Assembly: GCA_964519385.1 (NCBI GenBank)
Contig: CAZFLR010000008.1
Span: 13,086-77,085 of the forward strand
Direction of reading: 5' to 3'
Origin: SVFI01 sp964519385
GTDB lineage: Bacteria > Bacillota > Clostridia > Lachnospirales > Lachnospiraceae
Length of the DNA stretch: 64,000 bases
The first letter of the stretch is position 1; every line of letters begins with the position of its first letter. Made by a program: the position numbers and the translations under genes. The notes below the pieces were generated by a model, which was not told the origin of the DNA, searched no databases, and worked only from the letters and a program-made list of their open reading frames with translations. Positions 17,702 to 27,000 of this stretch are shown here, piece by piece.

Positions 17702-18674
17702 TCTTCTTTTCCTTTTTTATCCTTCTTCGTTTTCTGATTTTACGGATGGCAAGAATCACAATACCGATAATCACTGCCCATACAATAAGATAAGGCAAAG
17801 CAATCACAAATTCAATCGCTAATTCTTTGATGTCGTAAAAAATATTTTCGGTACTGTTTACGAATCCTTCCGCCATTCTCTGAATATCCGTTTTCTTCTC
17901 CGGCTCTGTCGGTGTATAGATAACAACTTCGGAAACACTGATTTCCACCGTTGCAAAATCCACTAAATTGTCATATGTACGAAGCTGGGATTCAAGACTC
18001 TGAATCTCATAGCGGACTGTCGTAAGACGGCTTTCCAGCGCGACAATCGTGTCGATATCCTCCGCCTTCTCCAGAAGCTCCATAAGTCTTTCATACTCCA
18101 CTTCACTGGCTTCTTTACGGCTCTTGGTGTCCACATAGGTCAGCGTTACATCCGTTGCACTTTCACTTTTATTGGTGACATTTCCCTGCTTTGCGACCGC
18201 ACCCACAAGTTCGTCAAGCTTATCCACCGGAACTCTTGCCGTATAATCGGCATTTCTACGTCGTCCCTCATATTCATAGCTGCCGCCGTAGATATCACTC
18301 TGTTCCATGTATCCGCCGAGTTCACTGACCTTATTCTCAATATACTGTGTCATTTCCGTAAAACTCTGTGTTTCTACATTCATGTTGACACGGCGTATCA
18401 GCTTCCGGTTAGAAGCAACCGTATTGTCCAGCTCTTCTGACGTTCCCGTTCCGGCTTCCTCCGTCGCTACAGTGTCATACTCCTCTGTTTCAGCTACTGC
18501 ATTATCCGCAACGACCTCCTCCGTATAAATCGCTTCATCCCATGTTTCCTGTGTCGCTGTTTCAACCGCAGCATCCGACATCATTTTGCTTTCAGAAGCT
18601 CCACACCCCGTCAGCGCAGCCATAAGTGCCACGGAGAACAGCCACAGTGTTGCTTTTTTCCATACCTTTTTCAT
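17589..18674 (-). CDS. DUF4349 domain-containing lipoprotein
   Basis: A 361-aa protein with a lipoprotein signal (ALTGC at about residues 20-24), an acidic/threonine-rich linker to about residue 88, and then the DUF4349 domain (VNMNVETQSFTEMTQYIENK). A coiled coil follows (RLMELLEKAEDIDTIVALES), then a C-terminal transmembrane helix (VIALPYLIVWAVIIGIVILA) and a very basic tail. It is probably an extracytoplasmic sensor or scaffold anchored at both ends. The last 37 or so codons, read from the 5' end of era, add a charged tail with no recognisable fold. Function of DUF4349 is not established. Confidence 0.87.
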   Translation of the reverse strand: MKKVWKKATLWLFSVALMAALTGCGASESKMMSDAAVETATQETWDEAIYTEEVVADNAVAETEEYDTVATEEAGTGTSEELDNTVASNRKLIRRVNMNVETQSFTEMTQYIENKVSELGGYMEQSDIYGGSYEYEGRRRNADYTARVPVDKLDELVGAVAKQGNVTNKSESATDVTLTYVDTKSRKEASEVEYERLMELLEKAEDIDTIVALESRLTTVRYEIQSLESQLRTYDNLVDFATVEISVSEVVIYTPTEPEKKTDIQRMAEGFVNSTENIFYDIKELAIEFVIALPYLIVWAVIIGIVILAIRKIRKRRRIKKEKKNAERNENGVCDSDRKTERREVNTDESADRSENSDNLK

Positions 18675-18746
18675 AAAATACCCCCTTGGATTAGTGTTTG
18701 ATATTATCTATACGGATTGGGCATATACATATTTTGGCTGTTTTTA

Positions 18747-21665
18747 TTAAAACAGCGGAACCACTTCCCCGAATAATTCCCGGCTCTGTTTAATCTTTTC
18801 TTCATTTCCGACTACGCAGAGAACCCCGTCATCCAGCATTGCCTGAATGTAATCCGCAAGCATATGAATATCTTCCACACTGCACGAAAGAATTTCGTCT
18901 CTTTCCTTCTGCTCCGCCTCGAAGGTATATCCCGTCATATATCCGACATAGCTTCTTGCTCCGGCTGCACTTGGCGTAAGCGGCGTATCTTTCTCCGCCA
19001 CGGCTCCGATAATATATTTCGTCATAGTAGCCTCATCCGCCTCAAAACTGCGCAGATACTCAGGTGCCTTTTCATATATCTCAATCGTCTGTACAAGATT
19101 CGGGTCGCGATACGACACAAAATAAGAAGTTCCTTCTCTTGAGAAATTGCTCATACATCCGTATGCGCCGCCTTTGACTCTCACCTGCAGCCAAAGATAA
19201 TCGTAGCCCATCATAATACGGAGCACACGAAGAGCCCCCGTATAAGGAAGACCTTTTTTTGCGTAATTACCCGTTCTGCAGACATATTGAATTCCTGCCG
19301 AGGTACAAAGTCCCTCCTGTTTTTTCTCAAGCTGTGCCGTAAACGGTTCACCGTGGTTATCCCCGTCCAAAAGCCGTTCTTCCAGCCGTCCGGCTACAGT
19401 CACCATTTTCAGAAGTCCTTCCTCTGAACCTGTATAATCATAAAGGAGTCTGTTTTTATGTCCTATGAAGTCAAGTACCCATTTCAGTTTTTCCACGCAC
19501 TCTGTCTTTTTCTCATCAAAATTAGCAAGCAATTCACTGATAAACCGGTAAAAAGCGACGCCGTTCATCTGGTCCTCCGCCCATACAGACAGCGAAATAT
19601 AGGAAGCAGCTCTCATCACGGCAAGAGAATGTCCTGCTCCTGTCATCCGTGCCTGCATACGCGACTTCAGTTCTCCCAGGATTTCTTTTAAACGTTTTTC
19701 GTCCGCGAGCTCCGATTTAAAAAGGATTTCGGAAATCAATTCAAACAAATCAAAAATTTGATTTTCAAATGCCTTTCCCTTCACCTCAAACATCATGCGG
19801 AATGTTTCAGTGTTTTCCACCTGTGTATAGGATCCTGTCTGGAAAGAAATTCCTCCCGTCTTAAGGTTGATTTCATTGAAGAGGTCCCCGTAGCCGTAGT
19901 TCTTTGTTGAAACCAGTCCGAGCATGTTTTTCAAAAGTCCGAGGTACACAAGCATTTCTGCCGGAATATCCCTCACATCAAAAGCAAGTCTCACATAAGA
20001 CACCCCGTTTGTGTAAACCGGATGGAACAAAAGCGTATGACCTTCACACACTCTTACCTCGGTACAAAAGGCCTGTGCCTCTTTTTTCAAATCCTTTGCA
20101 GAAAGCATCGGTATGGTTGCAAGCTGCTCCGGCGTATCTTCCTCCTCCTGATATGCCTTCAGCAGTCTTGTATCCTCGATAATCTGCATAAGCTGCTGTT
20201 CTGTCAGGGAAGCTTTATAATCTGCAAGCTTCTTTTCAAGTTCCTGATTATTCTTCTTTTCAAGTCCTTTCGACGGACGCATTGTAAGAATCAGCTTGTG
20301 CGTATTCTCCAGAATCTGCTCTTTTATCAGTTGTTCAAAATATCCCGTTTTAATTTTTTCACGAAGTACTGCAAAGGTATCATTTGCCTCAATGTGCATA
20401 AACGGTCTTTCCGCATCATACAGCCAGCTGTCAAGAGCCTGAAGTCCGTACATAAGTCCCTTTGGATAAGAACCGAAATCCGCTTCTCTGTACTTAAACT
20501 CAAAATAATTCAGGGCCGCATAAAGCGAAGCTTCCGGAATTCCTTCCTCCGTCAGCTTTTTCAGCGTATTCTCAAGTATGTCCAAAAAATTCTCTTTATC
20601 CTTCTCGTTTACGTTTTTGGCAACGAAGGAGAAAAACGGCTGAAGAATCCCGTTTTCACATACACTGTAAACATCCTCGCCGATTCCTGCATCCATAAGT
20701 GCCACCTTCACCGGTGCGCCCGGAGCGGAGCAAAGTGCATAGTCAAGCACCTGCATTGCCACATATAATTCTCTGTCAAGGCAGGTTCCCATAGATACGT
20801 TATATGAAAAATACGCCATGGATTCCGTGTCATCCGACTCAAGCACCGGATACTCCTTCACCGTCTCCACAGCAGCCGTAAACGGTTTTTGCATTTTTAT
20901 TTCTGAATTCACATCCAGATATTCATACTTTGAAAGATATTCCTCATCCAGATACAGCAGTCTCTCCTCCATATCCATATTTCCGTACAGATAAATATAG
21001 CTGTTGGACGGATGATAATACTTCTGATGAAACGCGATAAAATTCTCGTAAGTCAGAGACGGTATGTCAGACGGCTTTCCGCCGGAATCCACGCCGTATG
21101 CGGTGTCCGGATAAAGTCCGTTAAACACCTCCCTGTCAAGCAGGTCATCCGCTGACGAATACGCTCCCTTCATCTCGTTATAGACGACTCCGTTATATAT
21201 GATGTCCGCTTCCGGGGACTCGCACTCATAATGCCAGCCCTCCTGCTGAAAGATTTTTTTCTCTTTGTAAATATTCGGATGAAAAACCGCATCCAGATAC
21301 ACATCCATAAGATTGGCAAAATCTTTGTCATTGCAGCTCGCAACCGGATAAACCGTCTTATCCGGATAGGTAATCGCATTCAGAAAGGTATTCAGCGACC
21401 CCTTGGCAAGCTCCACAAAAGGATCCTTAACCGGATACTTCTCAGAGCCGCAAAGTACGCTGTGCTCAATAATATGTGCCACCCCCGTGCTGTCTGTCGG
21501 CGGTGTCCGGAATCCTATATAAAAAACCTTATTTTCATCTTCGTTTGAGAGCAGTGCAATTTTTGCTCCTGTTTTTTTATGGCGCAGGATAAAGCTTCGA
21601 GATTTCAAATCATCAATCCATCTCTCCTCCACCTTTTCATATGCATTCAGCCTGTTAAAATCCAT
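18747..21665 (-). CDS. M16C-family zinc metallopeptidase (presequence-protease type)
   Basis: A 972-aa clamshell peptidase like PreP/Cym1. The inverted zinc motif HxxEH is visible as HIIEHSVLCGS near residue 86. The distal glutamate lies in the following NEMKGAYSS area, where this family has it. The length covers four homologous domains with the M16C-associated hinge near the middle. Relatives degrade short unstructured peptides in the cytosol or matrix. There is no signal peptide, so a cytoplasmic peptide-scavenging role is inferred. It is in line with the hypothetical gene at 21685-22113 (19-base gap). Confidence 0.94.
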   Translation of the reverse strand: MDFNRLNAYEKVEERWIDDLKSRSFILRHKKTGAKIALLSNEDENKVFYIGFRTPPTDSTGVAHIIEHSVLCGSEKYPVKDPFVELAKGSLNTFLNAITYPDKTVYPVASCNDKDFANLMDVYLDAVFHPNIYKEKKIFQQEGWHYECESPEADIIYNGVVYNEMKGAYSSADDLLDREVFNGLYPDTAYGVDSGGKPSDIPSLTYENFIAFHQKYYHPSNSYIYLYGNMDMEERLLYLDEEYLSKYEYLDVNSEIKMQKPFTAAVETVKEYPVLESDDTESMAYFSYNVSMGTCLDRELYVAMQVLDYALCSAPGAPVKVALMDAGIGEDVYSVCENGILQPFFSFVAKNVNEKDKENFLDILENTLKKLTEEGIPEASLYAALNYFEFKYREADFGSYPKGLMYGLQALDSWLYDAERPFMHIEANDTFAVLREKIKTGYFEQLIKEQILENTHKLILTMRPSKGLEKKNNQELEKKLADYKASLTEQQLMQIIEDTRLLKAYQEEEDTPEQLATIPMLSAKDLKKEAQAFCTEVRVCEGHTLLFHPVYTNGVSYVRLAFDVRDIPAEMLVYLGLLKNMLGLVSTKNYGYGDLFNEINLKTGGISFQTGSYTQVENTETFRMMFEVKGKAFENQIFDLFELISEILFKSELADEKRLKEILGELKSRMQARMTGAGHSLAVMRAASYISLSVWAEDQMNGVAFYRFISELLANFDEKKTECVEKLKWVLDFIGHKNRLLYDYTGSEEGLLKMVTVAGRLEERLLDGDNHGEPFTAQLEKKQEGLCTSAGIQYVCRTGNYAKKGLPYTGALRVLRIMMGYDYLWLQVRVKGGAYGCMSNFSREGTSYFVSYRDPNLVQTIEIYEKAPEYLRSFEADEATMTKYIIGAVAEKDTPLTPSAAGARSYVGYMTGYTFEAEQKERDEILSCSVEDIHMLADYIQAMLDDGVLCVVGNEEKIKQSRELFGEVVPLF

Positions 21666-21684
21666 GTCTGCCTCCTATATCTTT

Positions 21685-22113
21685 TTAAACAGCAAGTGCG
21701 CCCAGATGCAGCTTAGAAAACTTATATTCCATGATATACTCCGGATTAATCTGTGCTTTTACCGTTTCATCACCCACAATCTGGTCAATGGTATATACCT
21801 TTTCACGATACTCTGTTCTCGTTTTGCCCTTGCGGTCTGTAATCTCGACCGGAAACATAATCCGGAATTTTCCCTTAAGCTGTGAAAAAACCATGTAAGT
21901 TTTGCTTCCTTTGGTTATTTCCATCACATGATCACATATTCTTTTATTCTCTCCCGCTTCACTCAAAATATACTGATATACGGCAGTTTTTAATTTTTGC
22001 GGAGTATCATCTGCCTCCGCCAACTCTTCATATGTCAGACGGAGTCCGAAAAAAACATCCGAAAAATTCTGCATCACGAATTTAAAATCATTTTCATTTC
22101 CTATCGTTGTCAT
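21685..22113 (-). CDS. conserved-looking hypothetical protein, 142 aa
   Basis: I do not recognise the family. The protein is soluble, without a signal peptide or membrane segment. Residues 1-70 look helical and 70-142 look beta-rich (TYMVFSQLKGKFRIMFPVEI). Its ATG overlaps the end of the sigma-like gene by 20 bases and has GGAGAG upstream, so its translation is coupled to that protein. This pairing suggests a shared role, such as partner or antagonist, but that is inference only. Confidence 0.75.
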   Translation of the reverse strand: MTTIGNENDFKFVMQNFSDVFFGLRLTYEELAEADDTPQKLKTAVYQYILSEAGENKRICDHVMEITKGSKTYMVFSQLKGKFRIMFPVEITDRKGKTRTEYREKVYTIDQIVGDETVKAQINPEYIMEYKFSKLHLGALAV

Positions 22114-22864
22114 TTGTACTCTCCACTTCTATCGAATCAATCAGATTAACACTCAGTCTCATTGCTTCTGCGACCTCATCCGGTGTCAGTCCGGAATTGC
22201 TGCAGATTTCTTCCGGTGTCACCTTCCGTCTCAACTCCTCTGAAAGCTCCCTTGCAACATCTGCAACCCGGTTTACTTTATCCACAATCCGGCTGTCTGC
22301 ATCCTTTTCATCCGCTTCCTCATTGATAAGCTGTTCCATCGCATCCATCATATATTTCCCGATAAAACCGCTGACCTGCTCCCAGACATCCTCTTCCGGT
22401 TGAAGGCTTCCGAGATGATTCACCGCCTGCATAAGTGCAAGATTTCCCTCGCCGACAAGATCCTCAATCATAATTCCCTGTCCTGCGTACAGCTTTGCAA
22501 GGTCAACTGCCTGCGTCAGAAACTGCGACAATACCACTTCCCGCGCCTGTTCATCGCCGGCAATGGCAGAAAGCATAATTTCGGAAAGTTCCTCTCTGTC
22601 AATCACCTCTATCCCCGCAAGGTTCTCTTCATAGTCTGCAAGATAGTCCTTCTCCTCCATCGACAAAAACTCTTCCAGCTCTGCCTTTTCACCAACTGTT
22701 ATTTTTTGTGAAGCAAGATATTCCAAAAGCAATTTTTTCTGTTCTTCATTTTCTGTCGTATCCGGGAAAAACTCAGCTATCTGTTCCTCACTGACGCATG
22801 CCTTCTGTTTCTTTGCAAGCTCCGTGAGTGCAGATAAATTCTCCCTAAACTGCTGTTCGTTCAT
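22094..22864 (-). CDS. sigma-70-like protein lacking region 4 and with degenerate region 2.3-2.4
   Basis: A 256-aa protein that aligns by eye with the first two thirds of SigA/RpoD. Residues 5-55 resemble region 1.1, with VSEEQIAEFF and LLEYLASQKI. Residues 88-150 match regions 1.2-2.2, including GDEQAREVVLSQF, LAKLYAGQGI and IEDLVGEGNLALMQAV, the core-polymerase clamp-binding helix. Residues 195-240 match region 3 (KVNRVADVARELSEEL, TPEEICSNSGLTPDEV). Two things are missing. The promoter-melting block that reads FSTYATWWIRQAI in SigA is replaced by VWEQVSGFIGKYMMDAM, and there is no region 4. It could bind RNA polymerase without ordinary promoter recognition. It lies 18 bases after a rhomboid-like gene and overlaps the next gene. 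Confidence 0.75.
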   Translation of the reverse strand: MNEQQFRENLSALTELAKKQKACVSEEQIAEFFPDTTENEEQKKLLLEYLASQKITVGEKAELEEFLSMEEKDYLADYEENLAGIEVIDREELSEIMLSAIAGDEQAREVVLSQFLTQAVDLAKLYAGQGIMIEDLVGEGNLALMQAVNHLGSLQPEEDVWEQVSGFIGKYMMDAMEQLINEEADEKDADSRIVDKVNRVADVARELSEELRRKVTPEEICSNSGLTPDEVAEAMRLSVNLIDSIEVESTNDNDRK

Positions 22865-22882
22865 AACCGTCTCCTTACTCTT

Positions 22883-23800
22883 CTATTTTACATGAGTATG
22901 TGTAAACAAATGATCCTCACAATACTCATAATTCCCGTCACATTTGGAGCAGAACCGGAACTGAAGCTCCGGGTATTCTTCCCCTGTTCTTCCGCAGATG
23001 GCACATTTATGCTTTGAAATCTTCTGCATTCTGACCGTCTGTTTCTTAAACTCACGCTGACGCTTCATCTGTCCTGGGGTGCGGAATGATTTTCGCGTGG
23101 TTATAAAGAATATCATTGCAGACAAAAGCGAGAAGAAAATCGCAATACATTTGGCTGCGGAAAAATACCATAAAACAGAATTTGCATTTTGGAACATTGT
23201 AACAAAGCTGCCGAGGAAATCTATTCCGATAATTATGACATAAATAATTCCAAGAACCTTTATCTTCATCGGAATAATAAACATTAAAAGTACCTGTACC
23301 TGCGGAAATGTCATCGCAAAAGCCAGAATAATGGACATACACACATAATATGTGGAAAACTGCATGGACATAAGTGAATAATATGTTGCCAGATCCACTG
23401 AAAGTTCCATTGCTGTCATCGTTTCATTCAGTCCGGTCACCACACACAGTAAATAAAGAAGTAATGCCCCGACAACCGTAAACAACATTCCCGAAAGAAG
23501 GTAGACATTGTATCGGAACGTTCCCCATGCCCGCTCAACAGAGGTTCCTATTGAGTAATAAAAATAAAGCATAATCAGTGTAAAAAAGTCCAGTCCTTCC
23601 GGCGGAATCACAATCCATGTAACCAGTCTCCATATCTGCCCGTGGCAAATCTGATAAGGATCCAGTGTCAAATATCTTATAAAACCCGGATTCATCAATT
23701 CTATAACATAGCCGAAGGCATAACATATAATCAAATACAACGTAATGTTTCCAATTGCATATTTTCCATATTTCCGTTCCAGTTTTGAAAGCCAGCTCAT
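22883..23800 (-). CDS. rhomboid-like membrane protein with C-terminal zinc-binding tail
   Basis: A 305-aa protein with about six membrane segments. The block SIGTSVERAWGTFRYNVYLLSG resembles the L1-loop/TM2-3 region of rhomboids, but no GxSG serine motif or catalytic histidine is evident, so it is probably a pseudoprotease. After the last membrane helix (near residue 230) come a basic stretch (KSFRTPGQMKRQREFKKQ) and a tail with CAICG, FCSKC, CEDH and HTH, enough to bind one or two zinc ions. It heads a run of genes that includes the sigma-like protein directly downstream. Confidence 0.75.
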   Translation of the reverse strand: MSWLSKLERKYGKYAIGNITLYLIICYAFGYVIELMNPGFIRYLTLDPYQICHGQIWRLVTWIVIPPEGLDFFTLIMLYFYYSIGTSVERAWGTFRYNVYLLSGMLFTVVGALLLYLLCVVTGLNETMTAMELSVDLATYYSLMSMQFSTYYVCMSIILAFAMTFPQVQVLLMFIIPMKIKVLGIIYVIIIGIDFLGSFVTMFQNANSVLWYFSAAKCIAIFFSLLSAMIFFITTRKSFRTPGQMKRQREFKKQTVRMQKISKHKCAICGRTGEEYPELQFRFCSKCDGNYEYCEDHLFTHTHVK

Positions 23801-23935
23801 CTAAAAAATACTCCTCTGTTTCTATCATTATAAATTCGTGTTTTATTCTATCATGCAAAAAAAGGAAAGTAAATTTGTTTCGGAGTATTTTTGGATTATT
23901 TATTTATATTTTATATTTTTTTAGCCAAATGCAGA

Positions 23936-23964
23936 TTGCGCAAACAAAATCAATGTCGTATAAT
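23936..23964 (+). promoter_or_regulatory. sigma-A promoter of the giant activase gene
   Basis: TTGCGC (23936-23941), 17 bases, then TATAAT (23959-23964), about 50 bases before the ATG. It lies in the 203-base divergent gap between the rhomboid-like gene and the activase gene. A small GTGT/ACAC hairpin follows in the leader. Confidence 0.6.
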
Positions 23965-24015
23965 GTAAAACAGTGTCTAAAAAACACATTTTAATAAGAA
24001 AGGATGATTGCAAAT

Positions 24016-27000
24016 ATGAATATGCAGCATCACACTCTCGGAATTGATATCGGTTCAACAACGGTAAAAATAGCCCTTCTTGACCCGGAACAGAACATTC
24101 TTTTTTCTGATTACAAAAGACATTTCGCAAATATTCGCGAGACTCTGCTGGAGCTTGTCAAAGATGCCTATACGCAGCTTGGTGACCTCCCGGTTTCTCC
24201 TATGATTACGGGCTCCGGCGGGCTTGCACTTGCCAATTGCCTCGAAGTTCCGTTCACACAGGAGGTTATCGCTGTATCTACATCACTGAAAAAATATGCT
24301 CCGCAAACCGACGTTGCCATCGAGCTCGGCGGCGAAGATGCCAAGATTATATACTTTGAAGGCGGTAACGTTGAACAGCGTATGAACGGCATTTGTGCCG
24401 GCGGTACCGGTTCCTTTATCGACCAGATGGCTTCTCTTCTTCAGACGGATGCCTCCGGACTTAACGAGTACGCCAAAGGCTACCAGTCTCTTTACACCAT
24501 CGCTGCACGCTGCGGTGTGTTCGCGAAATCAGATATACAACCTCTCATCAATGACGGGGCAACCAAAGAGGATCTTTCCGCCTCTATCTTTCAGGCGGTG
24601 GTAAACCAGACCATAAGCGGACTTGCCTGCGGAAAACCGATTCGCGGACATGTTGCGTTTTTAGGCGGTCCTCTCTTCTTCCTGTCAGAGCTTAAGGAGG
24701 CGTTTATCCGCACACTGAAGCTTGATGATAAACATATTATTTCCCCGGAAAATCCTCACCTTTTTGCAGCTATCGGCTCCGCGCTGAACGCCAAAGAGGA
24801 GGTTGTTTTCCCTCTGAAGGAAATGATAAATAAGTTATCTTCCGATATCAAAATGGAATTTGAAGTTGAACGTATGTCTCCGCTCTTTTCCACAAAAACG
24901 GAATATGAGCTGTTTACAACGAGACATAATTCTCACAAAGTCCGCACGGCAAAGCTTGAAAAATACAAGGGTAACTGTTATCTCGGCATTGATGCCGGCT
25001 CCACAACCACCAAGGTGGCTCTGATTGGTGAGGACGGCTCCCTTTTATACTCTTTTTACAGCAGCAATAACGGAAGCCCGCTGAATACTGCCATCACGGC
25101 ATTTAAGGATATATATTCCCAGCTTCCTTCCGATGCGCACATTGTACACGCATGCTCAACCGGATACGGCGAAGCACTCATGAAGGCTGCCTTCCTTCTG
25201 GATGAGGGAGAGGTCGAAACGGTGGCACATTACTACGCTGCTGCATTCTTTTCGCCGGATGTCGATTGTATTCTTGATATCGGCGGCCAGGACATGAAGT
25301 GTATCAAGATTAAAAACGGAACCGTGGACAGTGTACAGCTTAACGAAGCCTGCTCCTCCGGCTGCGGCTCGTTCATTGAAACCTTTGCAAAATCCTTAAA
25401 TTACTCCGTGGAAGACTTTGCAAAGGAAGCTTTATTTGCCGAGCATCCAATTGATCTTGGCACAAGATGTACTGTTTTTATGAATTCAAAGGTAAAGCAG
25501 GCGCAGAAAGAGGGCGCATCCGTTGCCGATATCTCTGCCGGTCTTGCTTACTCTGTCATCAAAAACGCACTTTTCAAGGTTATTAAAGTTTCGTCCGCCA
25601 GTGAGCTGGGCAAAAAAATTGTTGTACAGGGCGGAACCTTTTACAATGACGCTGTTCTTCGCAGCTTTGAAAAAATTGCCGGCTGTGAGGCTGTGCGTCC
25701 TGATATCGCCGGTATTATGGGTGCCTTCGGAGCTGCCCTCATTGCCAAAGAACGTTTCCATGAAAAGGAGGCACTTACTGCTCATGAAATCGATGCTGCT
25801 CCTGTCACCTCCACCATGCTCTCCATTGAGAAGATTAACTCACTGGAATTTACAACACGCATGGCCAAATGTCAAGGCTGTACAAACCACTGCCGTCTGA
25901 CCATCAATCAGTTTACCGGCGGTCGTCAGTACATTTCCGGAAATCGTTGTGAACGCGGTATCGGAAAGGAAAAGAACAAAAATAACGTTCCTAACTTATA
26001 TGAATATAAGCTTCACCGCATCTTTGACTATGAGCCTCTTACGTTAGATGAAGCATCCCGTGGACAGGTAGGTATTCCGCGCGTTCTGAATATGTACGAA
26101 AACTATCCGTTTTGGTTTACCTTCTTTACGGAACTGAAATATCAGGTTGTGCTGTCACCGCTTTCGACGCACAAAATTTATGAGCTGGGCATTGAATCCA
26201 TTCCGAGTGAATCCGAATGCTATCCTGCCAAGCTTGCTCACGGTCATATTTCATGGCTGATTAAACAAGGTGTTCCTTATATTTTTTATCCGGCACTCTT
26301 TTATGAGCGTGATGAGGTTCCGGGCGCGAACAATCATTATAACTGCCCGATTGTAACCTCTTATTCAGAAAACATCAAAAATAACGTGGAAGAGATTGGC
26401 CGCGGTGATGTACGTTTCCACAACCCATTCCTCTCATTCCGCGACAAAGATGTAATTTTCAAAGCTCTTGAAAAAGAGTTCCCGGATATTCCGAAAAGCG
26501 AAATCTATCACGCGGTAGAAAAGGCATGGGATGAACTGGAAAATGCCAGATATGATATGCAGAAAAAGGGCGAAGAAACCATTGCATGGCTGAACGAAAA
26601 CAACAAACGCGGTATTGTGCTCGCCGGACGGCCATACCATATCGACCCGGAGATTAATCACGGTATTCCGGAATTGATTAACTCCTACGATATTGCCGTT
26701 CTCACAGAGGATTCGGTATCTCATCTCGGCTGGCCGGAAAGACCGCTCATTGTCTCCGACCAGTGGATGTACCACTCACGCCTTTACGCAGCCGCGTGCT
26801 ACGTCCGTATGACGGATAATATTGACCTGATTCAGCTCAACTCCTTCGGATGCGGTCTTGATGCCGTAACCACTGACCAGGTGAATGATATTCTGACGGC
26901 AAGTGATAAAATCTATACCTGCCTGAAGATTGACGAAGTCAACAACTTAGGAGCTGCCAGAATCCGTATCCGTTCCCTGATTGCCGCCCTTCATGTAAAG

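Noticed and set aside
18737..18756. Hairpin GCTGTTTT/AAAACAGC at the end of the M16C gene
   Set aside because: It lies partly inside the coding end and is not followed by a T run, so it was not called a terminator.
20022..20768. 248-codon plus-strand frame inside the M16C protease gene
   Set aside because: It is antisense to a well-conserved protease, has skewed composition (Ile/Leu/Phe/Lys/Arg) and no start signals.
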